Positions 45,290 to 57,693 of a stretch of DNA of 64,000 bases are shown here, in pieces. A program made the translations under genes and the position numbers. The notes under the pieces are model-generated. The model was given only the letters and a program-made list of their open reading frames with translations, had not been told where the DNA came from and did no database searches. Positions within the stretch are counted from its first letter, which is position 1; each line of letters starts with the position of its first letter. Source of the DNA: Areca catechu (Eukaryota > Streptophyta > Magnoliopsida > Arecales > Arecaceae); the NCBI GenBank assembly GCA_021397845.1, contig CM038040.1:45341088-45405087 (forward strand), in the 5' to 3' direction.

Positions 45290-46340
45290 GTTAATGATAG
45301 TACTGAGTAGGTGTTAGATTCTGGAGCTTCCTACCCGTCACTCCCAACAAAGATTTCTTTTGCACTTATAAAGTCGGTGACTTTGAAATGGCAAAATTGG
45401 ATAACAAAACTTGCAAAAAGATCTACGAAATTGGTGATGCCTGTATCTAGACCAATCTTCACTACACCTTGATGTTGAAAGATGTAAGGCATGTTCCTGA
45501 TGTTCATAGGGTTTAGATTTGCAAGGTTATCAATCTCACACAGCTTAGTTATGGCTAGAGGCAAGGCATGCTACACCTTGTATAAGATAAATGTAAAGCT
45601 CTATTTTGATAGAGCTAATATTGTTGAAAACTCTAGTTTCTCATATTTGTAGCACGGGCTACTTAGTCACATGAGTATTACAGGTGCTAGCAAAAAAGTC
45701 TCTTATTCCTTGTATTAAAGATACAGCTCTTAATGCTTGTGAATATTTAGGAAGCAACAAAGGCTTTAATTTAAGATTCAATCTAGGAAGAAAGCAAATA
45801 TGGTTAATTTGATATACTTAGTTGTTCATGGTCCTATGGATGTTGAATCCTTGGGTGGAAATAGATTCTTTGCTACTTTTATTGATGATGCATCTAGAAA
45901 AGTGTGGGCTTATCCTTTGCAAAAAAAATTATATGTTTTCAATACCTTCAAGAGGTTCTATGCCATGGTTGAAAGGGAGACAGGAAAAAGATTAAAGTGA
46001 CTACGTAGTCATAATAGGAGAGAGTGCACCTCCAAGGAGTTTAGAAACTATTGCGTAGATTTTAGCATTCAGCATGATGGTATGATAGAAAGAATGAATA
46101 AAACCAATATAGAAAGAGTCAGATGCATAATGAAATTGCAAATCTACCTAAAGAATTCTAGGTAGAGGTCGTAAATACTGCATGCTACTTAATAAATAGG
46201 CCACCTTCAGTTTCTCTAGATTTTGAGACTTCAGAGAATGTATGGACAGAGAAGCTAGCTTCTTATTCTCATCTTAAGATGTTTGGATAAAAGGCTTTTG
46301 CACATGTTCCTAAGGTTTAAAGATAGAAGCTTGATGATAG
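45290..46340 (+). pseudogene. Copia D protease and integrase
   Basis: Protease motif VLDSGAS at about 45313, preceded by a stop (45308) at the usual Trp. Integrase: HGLLSHMS (45655), then the open stretch 45800-46000 with VHGPMDVESLGGNRFFATFI and DDASRKVWAYPL, the core with its first catalytic Asp. SHNRRECTSKEFRNYC and NKTNIERVRCIMKL follow, with stops where Gly and Trp are expected. Confidence 0.8.
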
Positions 46341-46899
46341 GTCTACTCCATGCATATTTCTTGGATATGGTGCTGAGTAGTTTGGCTACAAACTTTAGAA
46401 TCTAGAAAAAAAAATGATGATCAAGCACAGAGATGTAATCTTCTTTGAGGACCAGATGTATAATGATATAGAGAGGATTGAGTAGCTTGAGCAGGTTGTA
46501 GATACTGAGGATTCTATATATATTCCCTTTCCAATCCAGCAGAGTGCTGATGTAGAGTAAGCAAAGGATGATATTACTCATGATGATATGACAAATGTAG
46601 ATGCGAATATAGATATAGATGACAATCTTGAGCAGGGGAAGCAACCTTAGCAAATAGATCCTATAGAGCCTCTAGTTTGGAGGTCGACCAGAGTATAAAA
46701 GAAGTCCAAGAAATATTTTGAATCTTAGTGGCTTTTGATTATAGAAGATGGAGAACTAGAAAGCTTTGAGAAGTATACTCTCATCAAGATAAGCGCAAGT
46801 AGCTACAAGCAATACAAAATGACATGCGCTCAATGAAGAAAATGATACTTATAAGCTAGTTTATCTTTCTAAAGGTGGGAAAGCCTTAAAGAATAAATG

Positions 46900-48290
46900 G
46901 GTCTTCAAACTCAAAAAGGATTGAAATGACATTGCTGTGAAATACAAAGCCAAGCTTGTGGTAAAGAACTTTAGGCAGAAACAGGGCATAGATTTTGATG
47001 AAATATTCTCTCCTATGGTGAAAATGACTTCCATCCGTACTGTGCTAGGCTTGGCAACTAGCTTGGATCTAGAAATTGGGCAACTAGATATGGAGACAGC
47101 CTTCCTTCATGGTAAGTTGAAGGAAGAGAACTATGTGCTACAGTCTAAAGGTTTTGAAGAAAAAGGCAAAGAACACATGGTTTGCATGTTAAAAAAGGTT
47201 TATCTGGCTTGAAGAAGTCACTAAGTGATACAAAAAGTTTGATTCTTGTATGGTAAACCAAGGATACCACAGGATAGTTGTAGATCATTGTATGTACTTC
47301 AAGAAGTTCTCAAGTGATAGTTTCATCATTCTCTTGCTTTATATTGATGATATGCTGCTTGTTGAAAAAAATATTCAATTGATTGCCAAGCTGAAGAAGG
47401 AATCGTTTCAGTCTTTTAATATGAAAGACTTAGGACTAGCATGCCAGATATTGGGGATGGATATCACACATGATAGGAAAGCCAAGAGACTATGGTTGTC
47501 ATAAGAAAAATATGTTAAACAAGTACATGATAGGTTCAACATGAAGAGAGTAAAGCCAATTGATGCTCCCTTAGTTGGTCATTTCAAATTGAGTAAAAAA
47601 TAATATCCTTTCCATTGAGCACGAAAAGCAAGAGATGGCTCACATTCCCTACTCATCTATGGTAGGAAGTCTAATGTATGCTATTGTATATACCTAACTT
47701 GATATTGCATATATAGTTGGTGTGACAAGCAGGTTTCTATCTAATCCAAGAAAGGAACATTGGGATATAATGAAATGGATACTCGGGTACTTGAGAGGTA
47801 CGTCCAATGCTTGCCTATGCTTTAGGGGCAGAACATTAGTTTTGAAAGGCTTCATAGATGCAGACTTAGTAGGTGATCTTGATCATAGGAAGTCTATCTT
47901 AGGGTTCTTATTTACTTATACAAGGGAAGCTATGAGTTAGCAGTCTAAACTGCAAAAGTATATTACTTTATCTACTATTGAGATAGAGTATATTATAGCT
48001 TGTAAGGCAGAAAAGGAAATGATCAAGCTTGGATATTTTTTTACAGGAAATGGGTTTGAAATAGATGATTATGTTGTTTATTGTGTTATTCAAAGTGCCA
48101 TGGACTTGAGTAAGAATGTTGCTTTTCACTCTTGGATGAAGCATATTGATCTAAGATACCATTGGTTGCATGATATTGTTAGTGACCAATAGTTAAAGTT
48201 AGAAAAAAGTCACACTAAGAAGAATCCATCTGATATGATGACAAAGGGGGTTCCTATAAAGAAGCTTGCAGTTTGTACAGAATTTGTTGG
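46900..48290 (+). pseudogene. Copia D reverse transcriptase and RNase H
   Basis: Fragments in order: YKAKLVVKNFRQKQGIDFDE, IGQLDMETAFLHGKLKEENY, the catalytic LLLYIDDMLLV (47335-47365), NMKDLGLACQILGMDI, then RNase H VTSRFLSNPRKEHWDIMKWI, GFIDADLVGDLDHRKSILGF and a C-terminal tail to about 48290 (SDMMTKGVPIKKL). Stops at 47208, 47226 and 47938, and a frameshift, separate them. Confidence 0.85.
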
Positions 48291-48353
48291 GTTAGGCTCC
48301 AAGTGAGGAGTCCTTGTGGACGATCTCCCTATTGGGCAGGAGGGGGAGATTGT

Positions 48354-49075
48354 TGTCTTAGGCCCATTTGGGCCTTATTTTCTTCCAACCCAACATTGGA
48401 CCTGTGTTCGTCAGGTACCCAACTAAAGGGGGCAATCAATGGATAGGGTTTTATCCCTTAATTTCTCGCATAACAATGGGGGGCTATGGTTTTTTTTTTT
48501 TTTTGCTATTAGCTGTTGCTGACTATTCTTGTTTCGATGCCGATGAGAAGATGATAAAGAAGGGAGAAGAGGAAAGAAAAAAAATGAAGAATCTGCTAGT
48601 CTTGCCTTTCTCTTGTGCTCCACCACAATCCCGGAGGTTAGGATTACTCTTTGTGCTTTTCAAGTGGCTATTCTTTGGAAGACCTTGGTGTGGTGAGGAA
48701 CTAGGGTTTTCATCCTGGTTAGGTAATTTCTATATCTCCTTCTATTTCATAAATAACTTAAATTTTTGGGCAAAACTTAAGAAGAAATTTTGTATTTGCT
48801 TGTTGATATGATAGATTCATCATCAGTTGGCTTCATGATTTTTTTCTAATCTTGTAGGAGTTTGTATGTAAATTTGTTGTCTTTCTGCATGGTTTGCTTG
48901 GCTCTATCTTGTGAGATTATTACTTGCTTGGATTATTATTGTTTGCTTTGTTATTATACCCTTGTAAAGATCTATTTGGTTTTGTGTCTACAAGGTGTTT
49001 GTGAAATTGTCTAGCCCACTTGTATTGATCCTACAGGTTGCTTTCACATTCCATATCTATCTCCAAACATTTACA
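48354..49075 (+). repeat. Copia D 3' LTR
   Basis: Follows the purine-rich CAGGAGGGGGAGATTGT and ends CTCCAAACATTTACA. Partner of the 5' LTR. Confidence 0.9.
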
Positions 49076-49089
49076 ATTGTAGCATTTTT

Positions 49090-50619
49090 AATATGATAAT
49101 GATCGCTGATTTCTTCTTATATAGAGCATTGACTTCATTGACTTCGATTTTAACCTGCTTTCGTACTTGCTCATGAAATTCTTTACAATTCAACCATTGT
49201 ACGGGGAATGAAGATTATCCTAGAGAATTTGATGCAGGCATCAATGCAGTGGACTCTAATCCTAGCCCATACACTCTTTCTTTCTTCTTTCCACCAACAG
49301 TACGAATCCATACATCCAATTCCGATGGTGGAGTTTGCTGCTGGCTAGAATCAGCACTGCTTTGACTTTGTGCATCCTCCATGTTACGTCTAAATTCAAA
49401 CTGAAATATTTAATTTAGTTAGTATAAAAAAAATAGAATAAATTAAAAATTTAACTTATGCAAATATGCTCTGATCTCCTGTCAACCCAGGTCTTATCCT
49501 TCCTCTGATGGGTATGAATAAATAACTCAGATGGAGAAGGCATAGTACCAGTCTTCGAAGTCTGTATCCCGTAGAACAGAATATTTTATTAACATGAATT
49601 CTAAATATATTAAAGATTTCGGTTGGTATTGCTTACCAAATTATATCTGTGCTGGGATGTAGTGATAGAGCCACAGGTATGATGTGAAGGACCTAAACCG
49701 TCGCTATTAGAAGCCTTATTTGCTTTTATTTTTTTGACTTCTCCTGATATTGGGCGGTGCGCCAGTGCTCACGCAATCTATTCCACACAAGTTCTCCTAG
49801 CCATGGTGGTCTCTCCATAGTTCTTCTAGCAATAGTAAGGAGATTTTTTAGTCGAGCCGCACCACGTCTTTCAAAATTACGACGTGCCCACATTTCATCC
49901 GGTGGCTGAAAGCGATATCTCCTCTATTATGAATTCAATAACCGGTTAAATGACAATAAAAATATATATTAATTATTTACATCTATCTAAGCAAAATTAC
50001 TTATCTTAAATTCATCAAACCACATATCCTTTACACCGTGCGGTATTTTTTCCATGATACCCACGACTCCTCAAAATGGCTCCTCATTATGTCTGTAATG
50101 GCATTGGCAGCTGGATGAGATGGTAAAAACCTAAATTACAAGTCAATCAACAAATCTGATATAGGAACAAATCTGACATAAGGCAAAAACTTAATATTAC
50201 TATTACCCCTCTCCATCTAGGATCAGTACAGCCCTGCCATCGGTGGATGACTGAGGAGATGGTAAAGGAACAACGCCGGTGGATGAATGAGGAGATGATG
50301 GACAAATAGTGGCTGATCCTAACTGAGGAGATGATGAATGGACTGTAGGAGATGTAGCATATGTAGGGGGTGGTATAGTATACATGATAGGTCCTGGAGT
50401 ATGTATAGGAGGTCCTGAATATAATGGAGGTGAATATGTGCCTCCTGATGAACATGGTGCAGTAGTAGTATGTGGGGGACTAATGAGTGGAGGCACATGA
50501 ACAGTGGAGAATGCAGGTGGGATAGTGGATGATGGGGATGGGATAGTAATGAAAAGACGATGCCTCCTCCCATGACCCCTACCAAATGATGCAGGACTGT
50601 TCCTGGACTGATCTGCCAT
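49090..50619 (-). pseudogene. CACTA second gene (Transposase_24-like)
   Basis: Starts MADQSRNSPASFGRGHGRRH, followed by a long Pro/Ser/Thr-rich region (50560-50280). After introns or gaps it gives RRYRFQPPDEMWARRNFERR and AARLKNLLTIARR, PPWLGELVWNRLREHW (49920-49745), HTCGSITTSQHRYNL (49680-49640, the HTGGS motif) and LDVWIRTVGGKKKERVYGLG near 49320-49260. This order matches the plant transposase family found beside TNP2 (PF03004-like). Exon joins are not resolved. Stops appear at the C-terminal end. Confidence 0.7.
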
Positions 50620-50721
50620 CTACAAACAAACATAAAGAATTTAAGTCAACTTCATGAAATTATGATAAAGCAGTTAAATGCAGTTCGTATATATAGAAGT
50701 ACGGGTCTGCTTATATGATTA

Positions 50722-53700
50722 CTATTCATCATCAGAAGAACTTCCATGTTGGTCATGCTCGGTGTCATCCTCTTGGCTAGAATCAAAATCGTCATGCTCT
50801 CCTTCATCTTCATCATCCATGTTCAAATTCGTATCGACAATTCTATCAACTTCTTCAAAAATACAGTCGTTGTCGACCAAATTTTTAACTGTATTATCAT
50901 GCGGTATACTATTCACATGAGATATTGTATCCTCTTAGTAAGCAACCTCAATTGTATATCGATCATCTACAGTATGTCTCGGTCTAGTCATAATTACAGC
51001 CCACCAATGTTGCTTGTCCCTTAACTTCTCAGGATATGATAGATAGTATACCTGAATCACTTTTTGTGCAACTATAAAGGGATTGTTTCTTGAATACCTT
51101 CTACTGTGCCAGATCTCAACGATCCTGTAATCCTTAAGCACTTTCATGCCATAATTCAATATCGTATCAAACCATTCATAATTAAATAACACTACCTATT
51201 TCATTGGATGGCTAGGATATTCTACTTGAATTATTTTCTTAATTATGCCGTAGTAATAATTGTGGTCTGCAGCTTGTTCTGAACCTTTGACGCACACTCC
51301 ACTATTAATTATTTTTTTATAACTACTCCATTCATCTGTGTGAAACTTATAACGGTTGACAAAATATGTCTGCCATGTAAGAACCTTTCTTTTGGACCCC
51401 ATGCCAAATCATGAAAATATTGATTGTTTACTTGACTCTGTGGATTATGAACCTATACATGATATAACGAAAATGCATGAATGCCATTACGCATCAATAT
51501 AACATAATTCGATAGACATACACCACAATTCAGAAAAGCACTTACAAAAGACTTAAACAAATATGGAAAGTCAGATGCAATCCTAGAATCAATTTCTGTG
51601 GTGCTTATATTTGGTGTCGAAAGCCAAAATTGCTCGCTAAAAATTCTGAAACCAAGATTTTTTCAGAGTTAGTATTTCAATAATCGATATAGAGTTTGAA
51701 TAATTATGCATCAACGATTATTTAAGCTTACTCGATAAATGGTCGAACATCTTCACAGTTGAGCAATATATGTAAATGCGCATCAGCTAATTCCCTGTCA
51801 TTCAGATATCGACTTTGACATCTACCAGAAGATTGGCCAGGTTTATTAAATATTGACAGAGTAAGTTCACGTGTCATATCCTGACCCACAACATCATTTC
51901 TTCCCATTCTATTTCTTGATGACTGCACATGTGGTTCAAAATAATATGAACAAAAAGAAGTTGTCTCTTGACACAAATATGCCTCGCATATGAATCCTTC
52001 AACACGAGCTTTGTTCTTGATTATCCATTTTATTTTGTTAAGGAACCAACATCATTCAAGCATTAAATATAGTACACATTACGTACATGATATAGATTTA
52101 TTGCAGAAGAATAGGTTTGTTGAATTGATATGTGACATATTTACCTCTCAAATGGATACATCCAACGATATTGAACTGGACCACCAACTATTGCTTCATA
52201 TGGTAAATGAATCGGTAAGTGCTCCATTGAGTCAAAAAAAGCAGATGGAAAATCTGTTCCAATTTGCATATAATCAAAGCAATATTCTGTTCCATTTGCA
52301 ACAAGTCGTCGATCTGTAACATTGTTGAACACAAATCTTTAAAAAACCTACTTAGCTCCACTATAGGCTTCCATACATGATCCGGTAGAGCAATAAATGC
52401 AACTAGCTATAAACGCTCAAAGAAGACATGGCAGTCATGACTTTTCATTCCGATTAATTTTCCCTCATTCATATTAACACATCTACTTAAGTTGGATGCA
52501 TAACCATCAGACATTTTTAATTCCTTCATCCATTTAAATACACCTCTTTTCTGCTCCAGGTTGAAAGAATATGTTGCTTTTGATTTCAATAAATTTTCGT
52601 TAGCCAACTCTTGCAACTCAAGTTCCCTACGCTTGCAGTATTCCTTTAGATCCATTCGTGCTTTGATGTTATCTTTGGTTTTGCCTTTGATATCCATTAC
52701 AGTGTTAAAAACATTATCAAATACATTTTTTTCTATGTGCATCACATCCAGATTGTGTCTGATCAAATTAGTCTTCCAATATGGTAAATTCCAAAATATG
52801 CTCTGTTTTAACCAATTATGTGTAACCCCATATCCTTCAACTCTGCATGAACCCTGCTCGATTACATTTGGAATGGAAGATACAACTTCCCGTATTTCCT
52901 CTCCAGTCAAACTTCGTGGAGGTTGATCTTTTTCAATCCGATTTTTGTAGAATGCATCCTTATTTCTTCTTAGTACATGATCAATAGGCAGAAACTGTCG
53001 ATGGCAATTAAACCAAGAATTTTTCGACCATGTTTCAAAGTGAATTTCTTTAATCGGTCCATACAATACGGACAAGCCAATTTCCCAGCTGTACTCCATC
53101 CGAACAGCATTCCATATGCTGGAAAGTCATTGATGGTCCACATCAATGCAGCCCTCATCATAAAATTTTGCTTTCTTGCTATATCATATGTTAGGACACC
53201 CTCCTCCCACAAATATTTCAACTCATCTATCAAAGGCTGTAGATACACATCTATCATGCTCTTTGGATTATGTGGACCCGGAATAATTATTGTCAAGAAC
53301 ATATAAGGAATGGTCATACACAATTCAGGTGGCAGATTGTAGGGAGTAACAATTACTGGCCAGCAAGAATATGGGGTTGATGACTGACTGTAAGGAGTAA
53401 AACTATCAGCACATAGGCCTAGCCTGACATTGCATGGTTCAGCTGCAAAATCAGAATAGCTTCGGTCAAAATGTTTCCAGGCTTCTCCATCTGATGGATG
53501 ACACAATATCCTTGGCTCACGCCTGTTCTCAAATGCCATGTCATATGTGGTGCATAACTCATTGAAGCATATAATCTTTTAATCTAGGAAATAGAGGTAA
53601 ATAATGCATTCTCTTCATCGGCACCTCTTTATGATTACTGTCTGCACGAGACCGAGGTTTATATCTACCAGCCCCGCAAAATTTGCATTGCTTTTCTTCA

Positions 53701-54183
53701 GATTGTTGACCATAATACAGCATGCAACCATTACCGCTAAGGCGGTAGCCTAGTTGGTAGAGGCCTTGCCTCACATCCAACCGGGCGTAAGTTCGAGGCA
53801 TGATCCATGTGTGGGTGACTCGATTAAATCCAGGGACTATTCCCTGGGATCCATGACGGGTTGGATGAGAGGTCAAGGTTCTCTTTTTTTGTCCCCGTTC
53901 TACCAGCCGGTATCTTAGTGGTATTAGATTGACCTACTCATTTATAGATAAGAAAAGGCTGCGAAAATCTAAGCAGCTTGCATCGAACATTATCTAACGG
54001 GACAGAGCCTGCAAGGATGGCTACATTGGGTTTAACCCCCCATCCCTTTTTTTTTTCATCCAAAAAAAAAAAGAAAGAAAGAAAGAAAGAAAGATAATAC
54101 CCGCTCATCCTGTCATCCATAACAACCATCTTCATCATGCTAGTTTCTAAGGATTCACATATCCAGGCACTTCCAACATTCAT
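50722..54183 (-). pseudogene. CACTA TNP2-type transposase, interrupted by a SINE
   Basis: Order on the minus strand: MNVGSAWICESLETSMMKMV (54183-54110); SINE insertion; NGCMLYYGQQSEEKQCKFCG, AGRYKPRSRADS and YLPLFPRLKDYM (53735-53560); REPRILCHPSDGEAWKHFDR, VRLGLCADSFTPY, AYGMLFGWSTAGKLACPYCM (53539-52970); HNLDVMHIEKNVFDNVFNTV near 52740; the DUF4218-like part (52332-52141, then CQETTSFCSYYFEPHVQSS to 51728); the DUF4216-like part (51402-50935: YYYGIIKKIIQVEY, HWWAVIMTRPRHTV); and an acidic tail ending at 50722. It cuts and pastes the element in living copies. Frame changes near 53550, 53000 and 52400 plus the SINE inactivate it. Confidence 0.82.
53739..54096 (+). mobile_element. tRNA-derived SINE inside TNP2
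   Basis: A polymerase III type A box TAGCCTAGTTGG (53747-53758) and B box GTTCGAGGC (53791-53799) lie about 33 bases apart near the start. The 3' end is an A run followed by GAAA repeats (54062-54094). Flanking ATTACCGCT (53730-53738) and AATACCCGCT (54097-54106) look like a target duplication. Without the insert the TNP2 reading frame text is contiguous (DDRMSG then NGCMLYYG). Confidence 0.8.
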
Positions 54184-54249
54184 ATTACTTGAACCTTTAA
54201 CCTCCGATCTATTCTTTGATCAGCATTGATTCGATCAATGAAATTAAAT

Positions 54250-55161
54250 CTCGAAGACATTGTTATAGTTAACATGACTTCAGAATAAAACAAAGATGAC
54301 AATCTATGTTATAATATAAGTATAAGAGTTGCGTTGGAAGGCAAGGCATGATAAAAAATATATCGTGAACCTTATCGTTGCTATTAATAATTACAATAAA
54401 AATAAAAACCACATCTGAGATAATGATTCATGATGTTGATGAACTTTTATATTGGACGGATCGTTACTATTAACCACTAGAACAAAATCAAATAACATGT
54501 TGGAGATGATGAAGATGTTTGTCGTCGTGAGGGCAAAGTTTATAACCTAGCTCTTCTATAAATCAATAAATCAAGATTTACTAATAATAGTTATTTACAA
54601 TATTTAACACATGATATGATTTTTCAACTATTGTTGTATTTGTCAAACAAAAGCCTTTTTTTTTAAAAAAAAATACATCGGTTAGACAAAAGTCAAGCTC
54701 TTCCATGCATTTCCTAGTATTTTATAACAGGGTCAGCTTGACGAAGGCATGAGACATTTAGAGGTAGCCTTTAGAAAAAAAATAATAAAATCAATGAGAA
54801 AATATTGTCAAATTATTTATGAGATCAAAGGATTAAATGGAAGGAGCATATGGGTTGGTCTGTTAATTACCTGGGAATGAATTGTACATAAGGAAGGAAG
54901 AAATGGAGCAAGAAGGATGGCCCGGAGGAAGGTCATTCAGTACATACAAATAAGATATTATATAGATGAGGATACTTGAAGCATTCTTAGATCTCTGGAA
55001 GAAATTTTGGAAATAGTATATATTTGCCTCTATGAACATATTTTTATTAGAATTTCCATTGAATTTGTAGCATAGTAGGCTCAATCTTGAGAATAGGTTT
55101 ATTAATATAGAGAATAGTGATTTACAACTATTAACTCATGGGTAAAATGTGAGTTTGCAGC
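54250..55161. other. Intergenic, no gene seen
   Basis: AT-rich DNA between the CACTA remnant and gypsy 2. CCACTAGAACAAAATC at 54473 resembles a CACTA start but points away from the transposase and has no partner. Confidence 0.5.
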
Positions 55162-57693
55162 TGTTGCCGATCTCACCGCGGTGGCCTGTAGATCTTGAGC
55201 TTGCACCGGTCTCGGACTCTCTTACCTCGAATCTCCAAGCTTCCAGACCTGCAAAACAAAGTCAGAGACCCTGGCTGGGGGTTTCGGCGGGGGCACTCCG
55301 ACGATCAAGTTAGAAAGCGGCGAGATGGAACAGATCCCCTAAGGCGGGTTCCCGAAGGATTCTCGTGCTTAGAGGAGATGTAAACGAAAGAAGTATGGGG
55401 AAGAGGAGAGTTGAAGCCCGGCTTCCTGCGCTGGGTCCACCGAGCTCACGCCTGAGGACTTCTTGAGGCCTTCCAGGATCGTTCTCTTAGTATTTTCTCC
55501 CTTTTTCGACCTACATTTCTGCCCGTTTTTACCATCCCTTTTATACCCTTGAACTGCCTTCAGCTCGCGTTCCTTTCAGGGGGCTCCCTGAGACCTCTAG
55601 ACCTTCTCTCTTCCCCCTTCTTCTTCAGGTCTGGGAGCTAAGTGGCCGGACCGCCTCGTCCGTAGTGTGTCACGAAAGGGGGAAGACTGGTGAGGCTTTG
55701 GGCCGAGCGCGGGAGCTCTCCTTTCGAGGCATTGATGGTGGGCTTCCAACCGTTTCAGGCTCCTGTCCGTAAGGATTCCGTTCCTCGGTTACGGGACCCC
55801 GTCTGACTGGTGTAAACGAGGTTTCGTGTGTCACTACAGGCCATACTGGCGCCCCCTACCGGGCGCAGCGCGCACCGGCTCTAGTGGCGACCTTGCAACC
55901 CGTGCCTCCGCTTCCCCGAGGCTTTGTAGAGTAGGGCTAACCTCGACCGAGATGGACCCGTTAGTGCCACCTGGCGGAGTGGCAGAGAGAGGCTCGACTT
56001 CGGCCGAGGTGGACCCGTCATCGGGTGCCACCTGGTGAAGGAGCAGGAGAGCCCGGCTCGACGATCTTGACCGAGGTGGACCCATCTTGGGGTGCCACCT
56101 GGCGAGGGAGCGAGGGGCCACCAGCTTCGGCCGAGGTGGACCCCTCTTGGGTGGGACACCTGGCAGAGCGGCAGAGAGGGATCAACTTCAGCCGAGGTGG
56201 ACCGTCTTCGGGTGCCAGCTAGTGAAGGAGCAGGAGGGCACGACTCGACCTCGATCGAGGTGGACCCGTCTTGGGGTGCCACCTGGCGAGGGAGCGAGGG
56301 GCCACCAGATTCGGCCGAGGTGGATCCCTCCTGGGTGGACACCTGGCGGAGCGGTAGAGCGGGGCTCGACTTCGGCCGAGGTGGACCCGTCTTCGAGTGC
56401 CACCTGGCGAAGGAGCAGAAGGGCCCAGCTCGACCTCGGTCGAGGTGGACCCGTCTTGGGGTGCCACCTGGCGAGGGAGCGAGGGGCCGCCAGCTTCGAC
56501 CGAGATGGACCCTCCTGGGTGGACACCTGGCGGAGCGGTAGAGAGGTCCTCGACTTCGACCAAGGTGGACCCATCTTCGGGTGCCACCTGGCGGAGGAGT
56601 AGGAGGGCCCGGCTCGACCTCGGCAAAGGTGGACCCATCTTGGGGTGCCACCTGGCGAGGGAGGCGAGGGGCCGCCAGCTTCGACCGAGATGGACCCCTC
56701 CTGGGTGGATACTGGCGGAGCGGCAGAAAGGTGCTCGACTTCGGCGAGGTGGACCCCTCCTGGGTGGACACCTGGTGGAGCGGCAGAAAGGTGCTCGACT
56801 TTGGCTGAGGTGGACCGTCTTCGGGAGCCACCTGGCGAGGAGCAGAGAAGGGCCCGGCTCGACCCAGCCGAGGTGGACCGTCTTGGGGTGCCATCTGGAG
56901 GAGGAAGCGAGGGGCCGCCAGCTTCGACCGAGGTGGACCCCTCCTGGGTGGACACCTGGCGGAGTGGCAGAGAGGGGCTCGACTTCGGTCAAGGTGGACC
57001 CATCTTCGGGAGCCACCTGGCGAATGAGCAGAGGGCCTGACCTCTCTCGACGAGGTGGACCCATCTTGGGGTGCCACCTGGCGAGGGAGCGAGGGGCCAC
57101 CAGCTTCGGCCGAGGTGGACCCCCCTGGGTGGACACCTGGCGGAGCGGCGGCAGAGAGGGGCTCGACTTCGGTCGAGGTGGACCCGTCTTCGGGAGCCAC
57201 CTGGCGGATGAGCAAAAGGGCCCAGCTCAACCTCGGCTGAGGTGGACCCGTCTTGGGGTGCCACCTGGCGAGGGGAGCGAGGGGCCACCAGCTTCGGTCG
57301 AGGTGGACCCCTCCTGGGTGGACACCTGGCGGAGTGGCAGAGAGGGGCTCGACTTTGGCCAAGGTGGACCCATCTTCGGGAGCCACCTGGTGAAGGAGCA
57401 GGAGGGCCCAGCTCGACCTCGACCGAGGTGGACTCGTCTGGGGTGCCACCTGGCGAGGGAGCGAGGGGCTGCCAGCTTCGACCGAGGTGGACCTCTCCGG
57501 GTGGACACCTGGCGGAGCGGTAGAGAGGTGCTCTCGACTTCGGCCGAGGTGGACCCATCTTGGGGTGCCACCTGGCGAAGGAGCAGGTGCACTTCTTCCG
57601 AACGGGAGATCTTTTGAAAGAAAAATCCACGTGGTACTGACTGTGTCCAACTGGACCTGACATGCGCCCTATGTCAGCGATGTAGCCATATCA
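55162..57693 (-). repeat. Gypsy 2 3' LTR
   Basis: In plus orientation TGTTGCCGATCTCACCGCGG to GATGTAGCCATATCA, about 2.5 kb. Shared with the gypsy 1 LTR: GTGGCCTGTAG, the GGCGGGGGCACTCCGACG block (55289-55306), AACAGATCC(T/C)C, and the ending CATATCA before a C-rich polypurine complement. The partner LTR is absent, so the limits rest on these landmarks. Confidence 0.75.
55940..57590. repeat. Tandem array of an about 185 bp unit in gypsy 2 LTR
   Basis: About nine copies. Each is built of three related subunits of roughly 60 bases sharing CCGAGGTGGACCC and CACCTGGCG: one with TCTTGGGGTGCCACCTGGCG, one with CTCCTGGGTGGACACCTGG and one with TCTTCGGG(T/A)GCCACC. The array keeps several frames open on both strands for up to 589 codons; none is a real gene. 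Confidence 0.92.

Larger units (their letters stand above)
43690..49075 (+). mobile_element. Copia D: full-layout but decayed Ty1/copia element
   Basis: Two LTRs of equal length (about 722 bases) flank gag, protease, integrase, reverse transcriptase and RNase H in copia order. ATTGT on both sides (43685-43689 and 49076-49080) is the apparent 5-bp target duplication. It depends on starting the LTR at TGTAGG/TGTCTT; an alternative start three bases earlier gives no matching duplication. Domain sequences resemble the Tork/Tnt1-like group (SLGGNRFFATFIDDASRKVW). Stop codons are common and most look like C-to-T or G-to-A changes. Confidence 0.88.
49076..54240 (-). mobile_element. CACTA (En/Spm) DNA transposon, terminal repeats not found
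   Basis: Two minus-strand genes typical of plant CACTA elements: a TNP2-type transposase (54183-50722) and a second gene with a plant transposase domain (50619 to about 49090). Copia D adjoins the left edge and may have inserted inside the element, so its left terminus may lie left of 43685. No CACTA/TAGTG terminal pair was found on either side, so the limits given are those of the coding remnants. Confidence 0.75.

Noticed and set aside
53739..53812. A functional tRNA gene
   Set aside because: A and B boxes are present but no cloverleaf with acceptor stem and anticodon arm can be formed by eye, and the sequence continues into a SINE body with a GAAA tail.
54473..54490. CACTAGAACAAAA as a CACTA element terminus
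   Set aside because: It faces away from the transposase genes and has no inverted partner or 3-bp duplication.
55881..57650. Open frames of up to 589 codons on minus and 406 codons on plus
   Set aside because: They run through the 185-bp LTR array. Open frames exist on both strands because the GC-rich unit lacks stops; the translations are tandem copies of the same text with no known domain.
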